A stretch of 64,000 nt of DNA from CAYWMD01 sp964458575. Its GTDB lineage: Bacteria > Verrucomicrobiota > Verrucomicrobiia > Limisphaerales > JADLHS01. Position numbers and translations under genes: made by a program. Every line of letters starts with the position of its first letter. Within the stretch, counting starts at the first letter, position 1. The DNA is taken from contig CAYWMD010000019.1 in assembly GCA_964458575.1 (NCBI GenBank), forward strand, positions 1-64,000, read 5' to 3'. The notes below the pieces were generated by a model, which saw only the letters and a list, made by a program, of their open reading frames with translations, was not told the origin of the DNA and made no database searches. Positions 15,229-23,455 of this stretch are shown in pieces.

Positions 15229-17088
15229 TCAGGACCCGCTTGGACGCTCATTAGTGCTCACCGACACGTCATCCAGATAAAACACGGCCTCGCGAACGGT
15301 TTCATCAGTGCCGGGAAGGTCTTCGCCCGGAGATTTTGGATCGCGCGTGGTCGGCGAAGCGCGGAACTCGCCCGTGCGGAAGGAAATTCTCTCCAGCGAA
15401 TCCACGGGGTCGAGGAACTCGGCGCCGACGAGCAACCGCTTGCCGTCCACGGCGACGTCAAAGCCACCCCTGGCCTGATCGAAACGCAGTGTAATGTCAT
15501 ACCAGCGATTCGGCAGGTAACGAGCGAGCGTGACGATTTCGTTCTGGTTGCCGTCTTTGGCGAGGAGTCGCCCCTGACCGTCGAAGATAAGCACGACCGG
15601 CGGTCGATAACCGTGGCGATCGAGCAGTTCGATCTCGAGGCGGCCATGGTCGTTTTGTTTGGCCAGCACCTTGAAGCGAACGGTCGCTTGCTTTGATTCA
15701 GGAAAGATCCGCACGGCCCGCGCATAATCGGCCGGGTCAAGGTCGCGTAGTTCGAGACAACGATTGGTGCGGCTGGGATAATCGGCCAGTCGTGTGCTCG
15801 CCCAAAGCGGGTTGTAGAGATTCCACGGCAAGTCCTCGATTGTTCCGGTATTGAAATCATCGCGCACCGGGCCACTCACGGTTGCGCGCGCGGGCACGGG
15901 GATGCGGCTGACCCAAATGTCGTCCTTGTTCATGGACCACGTGATCCAAAAGGCCTCGCCCGGCGGCGTGCCGTTGCCTTCCACAATGCCGCGGACGTAT
16001 TGCGGACCGAACGCCTTGTCGAGACCGTTGTAACGGCGGGGCGGCACTTCGCCGACCACGGTCAACAACTGATCGAAGGTTTGACCATCGTCGCCGGTGA
16101 CAAGCGCCAGCGGCCAGCGATGCCGGTTGTCGCGGGTCCGATTGTACACGAGGGTGTAGCGGCCGTCGGGCGTGCGTTGGCCCCAGACCTTGGCCTTGGA
16201 CATGACGAGCGAAGGCTCCTGGACCGGGTGGCTCCAAGTTTTTCCTTCGTCGGTGGAAAGCGCCGTCCACGAATCCTTCCAGAGCCCAACAACCGCGCCG
16301 TCTTTCCGATGATAAAAGGAAAGCGCCTTGAGCACCGGGTCACCCAGGTCGGGATAGAAGCCGTCTTTGGCGCGATCTTCCTCCCACCATTGAAGGGTCA
16401 TGAGCTTGTTGGACAGCAACGCTTCGCACGCGCGTTTGAATCCTGCGTCGGTGGAATTGGTGTAGGAGGGGAAGGACGTGTTCCGCTCGTTCCAGCCGTT
16501 GTGCCGGCTGTAGCGAATGAAGTAGATCGGGCCGAAATTGCCGTCGGCGTACACTTCGCGCACGGTACGGCCGATGCCGCCGCCTTCATTGGGACTTCGT
16601 TCCGGGCCGTAGAAACCCAGCACGAGCAACCGACCGTCGGGCGCGACATAAAACCCCATGCGCTGATGCACCTCGATGATTTTGCCGTCGGTCGCCTGGT
16701 AAACCGGAAAAACCACGCGCGGCTTGTCCCAGTGAATGCCGTTGCTGGAAGACATCAACAGCGTGTGCATCGGTCCGCGGTTTTCATGCACCGGCGCGCT
16801 GAGGTACTCGATCCAGAAACGGTCGCGCCAATAGGCGAGCATTGGCGCGTGGTTGTAAGTCCACCCGAAGCCGTCCGCCAGCTCGGGATGGGAGCGGTTG
16901 GCACGGAGCGCCTGCCAGCTCTTTACGCCCACCGCCCAGCGCAGACCGCCGTCGTGCGTGGTGTCGGCCTGCTCGGGACCGACGAAACGCACGGGTTTGG
17001 TGGCGTCGCCGCTGATCCGATTCTCGGCGGCAGCAGCGCAGAAAACGGCTGCGATAGCGGCGGCAGCCAGGAAAATCGTAATCTTCAT
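15229..17088 (-). CDS. Sialidase-fold protein with C-terminal lectin-like domain, family B (copy B1)
   Basis: The start is the ATG at 17088, where a signal peptide begins (MKITIFLAAAAIAAVFCAA); the product is 619 residues. The propeller part (about 40-415) carries family B blocks: GWTYNHAPMLAYWRDRFW, VHQRMGFYVAPDGRLL, MTLQWWEEDRAKDGFY, Asp boxes such as STDEGKTW and TGDDGQTF, then GPQYVRGIVEGNGTPPGE and SMNKDDIWVSR. The C-terminal part (about 425-619) is a DUF1080/concanavalin-like beta sandwich ending FYLDDVSV. It is 76 bases downstream of the sulfatase gene. Activity is unknown. Confidence 0.8.
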   Translation of the reverse strand: MKITIFLAAAAIAAVFCAAAAENRISGDATKPVRFVGPEQADTTHDGGLRWAVGVKSWQALRANRSHPELADGFGWTYNHAPMLAYWRDRFWIEYLSAPVHENRGPMHTLLMSSSNGIHWDKPRVVFPVYQATDGKIIEVHQRMGFYVAPDGRLLVLGFYGPERSPNEGGGIGRTVREVYADGNFGPIYFIRYSRHNGWNERNTSFPSYTNSTDAGFKRACEALLSNKLMTLQWWEEDRAKDGFYPDLGDPVLKALSFYHRKDGAVVGLWKDSWTALSTDEGKTWSHPVQEPSLVMSKAKVWGQRTPDGRYTLVYNRTRDNRHRWPLALVTGDDGQTFDQLLTVVGEVPPRRYNGLDKAFGPQYVRGIVEGNGTPPGEAFWITWSMNKDDIWVSRIPVPARATVSGPVRDDFNTGTIEDLPWNLYNPLWASTRLADYPSRTNRCLELRDLDPADYARAVRIFPESKQATVRFKVLAKQNDHGRLEIELLDRHGYRPPVVLIFDGQGRLLAKDGNQNEIVTLARYLPNRWYDITLRFDQARGGFDVAVDGKRLLVGAEFLDPVDSLERISFRTGEFRASPTTRDPKSPGEDLPGTDETVREAVFYLDDVSVSTNERPSGS

Positions 17089-17164
17089 GAGGTTCTTAGA
17101 CTGCCCCGCTCTGTCGCACCATGAAGTCATAAACAGGTTTTGGTGTTGGGGATCATCGCGCGGT

Positions 17165-18460
17165 TCATCGGGGCGCTTCGCTGCCGGGCCACCAGGCATC
17201 CAACTTGGAGCGCAGGCTGGTGATGCGCGCGGTCTCGGTATCGGCCAGGTTTTTTTCCTCCCGCGGGTCATCAGTCAGGCGATAGAGTTCGGCCCCGCCT
17301 TTCTCGTTCTGGGGTGCGGGAAGGATGAGCTTCCAACCGTCCTGTAGAATCCAGCGCCAGCGCAAGTTGGGCGCGGCGTTGCCAAGATCAACGAAATCGT
17401 GGGTGTAACACTCGCCGTAGATCGCCGTGCGCGCAAGAAGTGCGGACTCGTCAGCGAGGTTGAGGCCGGGGAGGTGCGCCGGTGGCTTGACTCCGCACGC
17501 CTTGAGAATGGTGGGAAAGAGGTCGAGCGAACAGATTGGAACATCGCTTGCCTTCGGAGCAAGCCGGCCTTTCCAACGAACCATGATCGGGGTGCGCAAG
17601 CCGCCGTCGTAGGGCGATTGCTTGGACTTGGGGGCATAGCGGCCCGTTTTCGCATCGGTGATCCAGCCGTTATCCGCCAGGTAAAGGACGAGCGTGTTCT
17701 CCGCCAGACGCTCGCGGTCCAAGTAGTTCAGCAGCTCGCCACAAGTCTCATCGAACCACTCGACCATAGCCCAATATTTCGCGATGGCCTCGCTCGGTGC
17801 CTTGTCACGATATTTCGCCAGGATGCGATCGGGTGGGGTATGCGGATCGTGCGGCATCAAGGGCGCATACCAAACGAAGAACGGTTTTCCCTCTTTCCGC
17901 GACTGCGCAATGAAATCGTAGATGGGCTGCATGGTTTTTCGTCCGATCTCAAGCCCTTGATCGCCATGACGGCCGCCCTTGGTCATGCCTTCCGTGAAAC
18001 CGCCGTGCGAATAATCTCCGAGCCACCATTTGCCCGTTTGCAAGCTGCGGTAGCCGGCCTGCCCAAGCAGGCGGGGCAAGGTGGGCCAGGCTTCGAGGTT
18101 CCTCACCATCTGCTGACGACCCTGCTTGAACGCCTCGGATGTGTAGAATTCAGCGTCCCTCATGCCCGCCGGTCGGGGAGGATCGTTGCCCGTGATCAGA
18201 TGCTCATGCGGATAGCGGCCGGTGATGATGGACGCCAGGCTCGGGCAACAGAGGCTGGAGGGCACGTAGCCGCGGCGAAACGTCAGACCTTCTTTTGAGA
18301 GCCGATCCAAATGCGGAGTCTGGATCGTGGGGTGACCCATAAACCCGTAGTCGCCCCAGTGCTGGTCGTCGGAAATGATCAGGAGAACATTCGGCGGCGC
18401 GGCGATAAGCTCGATGGTCGAGAGGAGCACCAGAGCAGCCGAGGCAAGGGAAATTCTCAT
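17165..18460 (-). CDS. Secreted sulfatase with variant active-site motif
   Basis: This is a 431-residue arylsulfatase-type protein (S1 family) with a signal peptide (about 1-20). Metal ligands D31-D32 lie in LLIISDDQHWGDYG. The formylglycine site is C71-C72-P73-S74-L75 within SSLCCPSLASIITGRYPHE. The usual C-x-P-x-R has Leu in place of Arg, a variant I recall from some sulfatases of this kind in Planctomycetes and Verrucomicrobia. Further motifs are HDPHTPPDR, and LVLYLADNGW followed by GGLRTPIMVRWKGRL. It lies three bases after copy B2 and removes sulfate from the target glycan. A maturation enzyme is not present here. Confidence 0.85.
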   Translation of the reverse strand: MRISLASAALVLLSTIELIAAPPNVLLIISDDQHWGDYGFMGHPTIQTPHLDRLSKEGLTFRRGYVPSSLCCPSLASIITGRYPHEHLITGNDPPRPAGMRDAEFYTSEAFKQGRQQMVRNLEAWPTLPRLLGQAGYRSLQTGKWWLGDYSHGGFTEGMTKGGRHGDQGLEIGRKTMQPIYDFIAQSRKEGKPFFVWYAPLMPHDPHTPPDRILAKYRDKAPSEAIAKYWAMVEWFDETCGELLNYLDRERLAENTLVLYLADNGWITDAKTGRYAPKSKQSPYDGGLRTPIMVRWKGRLAPKASDVPICSLDLFPTILKACGVKPPAHLPGLNLADESALLARTAIYGECYTHDFVDLGNAAPNLRWRWILQDGWKLILPAPQNEKGGAELYRLTDDPREEKNLADTETARITSLRSKLDAWWPGSEAPR

Positions 18461-18463
18461 AGG

Positions 18464-20326
18464 TTATTGAGTGACTCCGCGGCCTGTCACAACCGTGACG
18501 TTGTCTAAGTCAAAATGCCGGGGCGGCTCTGGCACGTCAGCATTTGGAACGCGCGTAGTCAGGAACGGCTCCGTATGCCGCCGCCGGTTGAAATCGCGGA
18601 GCCGAAATTCGCCCGTGCGGAAAACAACGCGTTCCACGGTGGGAGTGGTTTCAAGGAAGGAAGCGTTCTTGAGGACCTCAATACCATCCACCTTGAGCGT
18701 GTAAACCTGGCGGCGCCCATCCACGAGCAATTCCAGGGTGATCCATTTGTTCGCCGCATACTTGCGCACGTCCTCTTCTTCTGTCATCCCATTCCAAGCG
18801 GTGATCTTGCCGCCGTTGAGCGCGATGGCCACCGCACGCGTGCCATTGCTGGAGACCACGTCTATCTCCAGGGGCGCGCTCGTGGTCGCCTTGTGGTGGG
18901 CGCGAAACTGAAATGACAGATGCGCCAGGCTGTGCTGTGGAAACACCCGCATCACGCTGGCGTAATCGTAAGGGTCGCGATCCTCCAGCCGCACGAAATG
19001 GTTCGCTCCTTCCGCGACAATTGCCACCGGTGCCCATTGCGGACTATAGGTGTTCCACCCCGCGACGTGCCGGCCCGGCGATTGGGCTTGGAAATCGTCC
19101 TGCACATCATTGGTCACCTCCCCCACGATAGGGGTGGGCACGCTCGCCACCCAAATGTCTTCCTTGTTCATGCTGTAGGTCAACCAAAGGTCCGTGCCCG
19201 GAGGGTCGCCATTGCCCGAGCTGATTCCGCGCACGTACTGCGGCCCGCAGTTCTTGTCGTCGCCCGGATCGTTTTCGTAGCGCTGGGGTGGCATGTCGCC
19301 GGCGATCACCAAGAAGGGCGTGTTGAAATTCAGGCCGTCCTCGGAAATCGCCGCCGCCAGCGGCCAGCGCCGTTGATTGTCGCCATTACTCGCGCAGCCG
19401 ATCATGGCGTAGCGCCCATCCGGAGTGCGCTCACCCCAAATCTTGGCGCCGGGATGCCAGCGGAACGATTCCACCTGGGTGGGATCGGGTACTAGGGCGG
19501 GAGTCCACCCACTGCCCGCGCTGACAACCATATAGTTGTTCTTCCACAAGCCCACGATGCGTTCGTCCGCGAGGCGATACCAGTTGAACGCTTTCCAGAC
19601 TCGGTTTCCTCCGTTGGTGCTGACGGTGTAGAACACCGGATCCTGATCCTCTTCCTGCCATTGCTGGCGGACAAGCGGGTGGTTGACGAGTTCCTCGCAG
19701 GCGGTGATGAACGCTTTGTCCGGAGCGGTGGTGTAAGCGGGCCAGTTGGTATATGGTCCCGCACCAAGGTAGTTGGTCTTGATGGCGTAGATCGGGCCGT
19801 AGGAGTTCGGTCCGTAAATCTCCCTAACATGCCTCATCCCCAAGCCGCCGTTTCGGGTGCCCTGATAGTGCGAAGCGAGGAGACTACCATTCGAGGCTAC
19901 ATAGAATGCCATGCGATGGTGTCCGCCCGGAAAAATGGGTGACGAGTTTTCAATGCTCCAATCGTAGCCGTTGGTTGACCAGCAAACCCGGGTCCCGGCA
20001 CCGTCATACATGACCCAGAAGAGGCCGCCCCAGTAGCAGATGAACTGGTGGTGGCGATAGATGGTGTCGTGACCGTCGGCAAGACGCGGATTGTCCGCGG
20101 CGGAGCGGATCACCTGGACGTTTTGGACACCGACCGCCCAGCGCAGTTTCCCGTCATGTCTGGACAAATCGGGCTGAACATTCGCCGTGTAGCCTGGCGG
20201 TTGCGCGCCAGTGGCGTGAGCCGCCAGCGCCAACAAAGTGAGAACCGGCAGAACCGGAGGCAGTGACTTGGTCATGTTGGGAATTCGAGCTTGGTTCAAT
20301 CCGCCGTTTGCACACCGAGCGGTCAT
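18464..20326 (-). CDS. Sialidase-fold protein with C-terminal lectin-like domain, family B (copy B2)
   Basis: This encodes 620 residues from the ATG at 20326, which overlaps the stop of copy B3 by four bases and follows GGAAAG. An alternative ATG at 20275 gives a shorter signal peptide without a ribosome site. Family B blocks seen are LRWAVGVQ, HHRMAFYVASNGSLL, GERTPDGRYAMIG, GPQYVRGISSGNGDPPGT and SMNKEDIWVAS. The C-terminal beta sandwich (about 435-620) ends HFDLDNVTVV. It lacks the WWEEDR block in its exact form (QWQEEDQDPVFY instead). It is translated between B3 and the sulfatase, three bases before the latter. Confidence 0.8.
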   Translation of the reverse strand: MTARCANGGLNQARIPNMTKSLPPVLPVLTLLALAAHATGAQPPGYTANVQPDLSRHDGKLRWAVGVQNVQVIRSAADNPRLADGHDTIYRHHQFICYWGGLFWVMYDGAGTRVCWSTNGYDWSIENSSPIFPGGHHRMAFYVASNGSLLASHYQGTRNGGLGMRHVREIYGPNSYGPIYAIKTNYLGAGPYTNWPAYTTAPDKAFITACEELVNHPLVRQQWQEEDQDPVFYTVSTNGGNRVWKAFNWYRLADERIVGLWKNNYMVVSAGSGWTPALVPDPTQVESFRWHPGAKIWGERTPDGRYAMIGCASNGDNQRRWPLAAAISEDGLNFNTPFLVIAGDMPPQRYENDPGDDKNCGPQYVRGISSGNGDPPGTDLWLTYSMNKEDIWVASVPTPIVGEVTNDVQDDFQAQSPGRHVAGWNTYSPQWAPVAIVAEGANHFVRLEDRDPYDYASVMRVFPQHSLAHLSFQFRAHHKATTSAPLEIDVVSSNGTRAVAIALNGGKITAWNGMTEEEDVRKYAANKWITLELLVDGRRQVYTLKVDGIEVLKNASFLETTPTVERVVFRTGEFRLRDFNRRRHTEPFLTTRVPNADVPEPPRHFDLDNVTVVTGRGVTQ

Positions 20327-22287
20327 CGGCTTTCCGGCGCACTGGTTTTCACGTCATCAAGCAAATACACACTTAGCGGCACGCGCTGGTCTGCGCCCGG
20401 CAGATCTTCGCTGGTGAAACCCAACGTGGCATGTTCGCCCTCCACAAAAATGGCCCGCACCTCGCCACGATAGGGACCGGTGCGGAAGACCAGGCGCTCG
20501 ACCGTTTCAACTTTTTCTGCAAACTTCACGCCCTTGCCGACGGTCTTTCCATCCAACGCAATATCGTAGGTTCCCGCGGCACAGTTGATGTCCAGCCGAA
20601 CCGCAAGCCACGAATGCTCGGAAACCCGGATTGAAGTGACCCAGCGGTCCATTTGGTCCTGGGCCAGCCACTGGCCATCCAGCCGAATCTTCAGGGGGCG
20701 ATGGCCGTAACGATCCTGCACCTCGGCTTCCAGCACCCCGTGACCGACTTTCTCTGCCAGCACACGGAACTCGATCTGAACCCGCGAGCTTTCGGGAAAC
20801 GTACGTTCCGCCAGCGCATAGTCGTAAGGATCTTCGTCGCGCAATTCGAGGCACTTGTTCCCGCTCTGGCGCGGATCGTTGACGATGCTGATCGGAGACC
20901 ACTGCGGTTCATACAGATTCCACCATTCCAGTTGGGCCGTGGACTCCACGTTGTCGAAGGTCTCCTGAACTTGTTGGGTGACAATTCCGGTCACCGGCAC
21001 GCGGGTGCGGCTCACCCAGATGTCCTCCTTGTTCATGCTGTAGGTGTTCCAGAGGTAAGAGCCGGGCGGCTTGCCGTTGCCTTCCTCGATGCCGCGGACG
21101 TATTGCGGGCCGGCGTTCTTGTACAGACCGGCAAAGCGACGGGGCGGAACTTCCCCATGCAAACACAGCATGTCGGCGAAATCCCGGCAATCGTCGCTCG
21201 TCATCACCACCAGCGGAAAGCGATTGTTACGCGTGAGCGAGTGATTATAGACCAGCGCGAATCGCCCATCGTCCGTCCGCTGCACCCAGGTCTTGGCGCC
21301 GCACGGAGTCAAGGTGGGAGCGCCGACGAGCTTCGTCCACGACTTGCCGTAATCGGAACTGAGCGCGTAATGCGCCTTCCAGACGCCAAGCACCGCGCCA
21401 TCCGGGCGATGGACGTAGCTCAACGCTTTTGGCTCTGCCTTCTCAAGCTCGATGGTGTAGAAACCGTCCGTGGCGCGATCCTCCTCCCACCATTGCAGGG
21501 TCATGAGCTTGTCATTCAATAGCGCGTCGCATGCAGCGACGAATCCCACGTCCGCGCTGGTCTTGTAGAACGGATAGCTGGTGTTGGTTTCGTTCCAGCC
21601 TGCGTGTCGGTTGTACCGAATGAAGTAAATCGGGCCGAAGGTATTATCGGCGTGAATCTCGCGGACGACACGGCCCAAACCCTGACCCTTGTTCGGCCCT
21701 TTTTGCGGCAGCGGGTCAATGCAGAAGCTGTAAAATCCCGACGTTAGCAACCGGCCGTTGGGCGCGACGTAAAACCCCATGCGCTGGTGCATCACCGCGG
21801 GCGTTCCGGCTGGAAGAAAGCCATCCGCATTCTTGATTTCCGGCAGAGCATATTCCGGGAAGATCACCAGCGGATTGGACCAGTCCCGTCCGTTGGGCGA
21901 AGTCATCAGCAACGTGCGCCCCGGGGGAACATGCTCAGATTTAGGCGTGCTGAGGTACTGGAGGTAAAACCGATCCCGCCAGAAAGCCAGGTAGGGTTGG
22001 TGGTTGTAAGTCCAGCCCATCGTGCCGCCTTCCGGTGGGCAGGTGCGATTGGCGCGCAACGCCTGAAACTTGTGCACTCCGACGGCATGGCGAAGTGCGC
22101 CATCGTAAACACGCTTGTCGGTTTGTTCCTTCCCGACATAGCGAACCGGTTCGGCGGCGGACTCTGCAATCGGCGGCGGCATTGCCGTTTGAGCGCCACG
22201 AACTGTGAGGGGAATGAAGAGGCACAGTGCCGACAAGATCGTGATCGAGTCCGTCCAGTGCCGTAGTGAATTCAACGATCGTTTCAT
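20323..22287 (-). CDS. Sialidase-fold protein with C-terminal lectin-like domain, family B (copy B3)
   Basis: This encodes 654 residues from the ATG at 22287, 19 bases after the kinase stop, with a signal peptide (ILSALCLFIPLTVRGA). Family B blocks are complete: GWTYNHQPYLAFWRDRFYLQ, MHQRMGFYVAPNGRLL, MTLQWWEEDRATDGFY, SSDYGKSW, GPQYVRGIEEGNGKPPGS and SMNKEDIWVSR. The C-terminal beta-sandwich domain ends VYLLDDVKT. It is closest to B1 in these blocks. The tandem order B3, B2, sulfatase, B1 suggests duplication around an inserted sulfatase. Confidence 0.8.
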   Translation of the reverse strand: MKRSLNSLRHWTDSITILSALCLFIPLTVRGAQTAMPPPIAESAAEPVRYVGKEQTDKRVYDGALRHAVGVHKFQALRANRTCPPEGGTMGWTYNHQPYLAFWRDRFYLQYLSTPKSEHVPPGRTLLMTSPNGRDWSNPLVIFPEYALPEIKNADGFLPAGTPAVMHQRMGFYVAPNGRLLTSGFYSFCIDPLPQKGPNKGQGLGRVVREIHADNTFGPIYFIRYNRHAGWNETNTSYPFYKTSADVGFVAACDALLNDKLMTLQWWEEDRATDGFYTIELEKAEPKALSYVHRPDGAVLGVWKAHYALSSDYGKSWTKLVGAPTLTPCGAKTWVQRTDDGRFALVYNHSLTRNNRFPLVVMTSDDCRDFADMLCLHGEVPPRRFAGLYKNAGPQYVRGIEEGNGKPPGSYLWNTYSMNKEDIWVSRTRVPVTGIVTQQVQETFDNVESTAQLEWWNLYEPQWSPISIVNDPRQSGNKCLELRDEDPYDYALAERTFPESSRVQIEFRVLAEKVGHGVLEAEVQDRYGHRPLKIRLDGQWLAQDQMDRWVTSIRVSEHSWLAVRLDINCAAGTYDIALDGKTVGKGVKFAEKVETVERLVFRTGPYRGEVRAIFVEGEHATLGFTSEDLPGADQRVPLSVYLLDDVKTSAPESR

Positions 22288-22306
22288 GCGTTCTTGAATG
22301 GTCGTT

Positions 22307-23455
22307 TCAACGAGGAACCAGCCTCGCAAGGCTTTCAGGCCACGTATATGTCCCCGGCTTCATCGTGAACAAAGTGGAGCTGCCACCCTGAGGCAAAAGC
22401 GTCACCACGCCCGGCGAAACTTCGGCGATCACCCGCAGCCGATGCCAACCCATCTGGCGTGCGAGCGCCACGGCCGTCGCCCCGCCTTCGGCAAATACAT
22501 GGGCGACCTGGGCGCGAGACAGGACCGCCCCCGCCATCCTGACAAGATGCAGAGCCAGCGTTTCGGCAACCGCAGCGTCCTTCACCAGCGGCAGGCCGAC
22601 GTGCAGAACAACGCGCCCTGTTGAGTTGAATGCCGCTGTGATTTGATCGGTGAGCTGGTGCAATGCGGATGCGTCGAACTCCGAGCCAGAAGCCAGTTCT
22701 TGCGGCAGCGAGAAAACGGGCACGCCCTGTTCCGCTTGGCGGGCCACGAAGTTCCGGGTGACGTCGCTCGCGCTGCCACAAACAAAAAGTTCATTCCCCG
22801 GCCGATGCTTCAGCTTCGTGCTGGAGACCGGGAGCCCGAGCAGAGCGCCGAAAAATTCTGCGCCGCCAGCATTCAGCCACCGAACGTTCCTCAGCGCCGC
22901 CCATTGGCGGAGATCGTCCGCGCTTGAAACTTCACCGATGACTATGCCGCGCTCGGGCAGACCTTCCTCAGCCCGGCGCACGGAGAGCGGCAGTGTGGCC
23001 GGGGCGGCAATCAACTCGCGCACATCGGACGACACGCGCGGGTGTTTGGGGTCGCGGGCAAACTCGGTTTCATGAATCAACTGCCCGCGCACGAAATACT
23101 GCCCACCCACAATCGTCCGACCGAGGGAAGGATTCGCCGGCACGAGCAGCGCGCCATCGAGACCGAGTTCGGTGACGGTGGCTTCGAGTTCCGGCGTCAC
23201 GTTGCCACGCAGCACCGAGTCAGTCTTCTTGTAAACCCAGCCGGCTCGCTGCTGCCTCAATAAGCGCGCGGCGCGGGCGGTGCGCTCGGCAGCCTCGCTC
23301 GGCGTGCAAGAGCGCGAATCGGTGTCCAGACAAACTAGGTCCGCCTCACTCGACGGGTCGCCGGCGACGACGACTTCCACCTGCAGACCGCGCCGCCATC
23401 CGACAGCGCCGAGTTCCGCCGCGCCGGTCAAGTCGTCTGCGATCACGCCGATCAT
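22307..23455 (-). CDS. Four-carbon acid sugar kinase family protein (DUF1537)
   Basis: This encodes 382 residues from the ATG at 23455, which overlaps the stop of the fusion gene by four bases. It opens with MIGVIADDLTGAAELG, the substrate-binding signature of DUF1537 kinases, and has YKKTDSVLRGN (about 100-110). The C-terminal nucleotide-binding part has LFVCGSASDVT and FAEGGATAVALARQMG. Characterised members phosphorylate D-threonate, L-threonate, D-erythronate or 3-oxo-tetronates, and often act before a PdxA2 dehydrogenase or an aldolase. Here a PdxA2-like gene lies in the same operon, so kinase then dehydrogenase is the likely order. It has no signal peptide. Confidence 0.85.
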   Translation of the reverse strand: MIGVIADDLTGAAELGAVGWRRGLQVEVVVAGDPSSEADLVCLDTDSRSCTPSEAAERTARAARLLRQQRAGWVYKKTDSVLRGNVTPELEATVTELGLDGALLVPANPSLGRTIVGGQYFVRGQLIHETEFARDPKHPRVSSDVRELIAAPATLPLSVRRAEEGLPERGIVIGEVSSADDLRQWAALRNVRWLNAGGAEFFGALLGLPVSSTKLKHRPGNELFVCGSASDVTRNFVARQAEQGVPVFSLPQELASGSEFDASALHQLTDQITAAFNSTGRVVLHVGLPLVKDAAVAETLALHLVRMAGAVLSRAQVAHVFAEGGATAVALARQMGWHRLRVIAEVSPGVVTLLPQGGSSTLFTMKPGTYTWPESLARLVPR

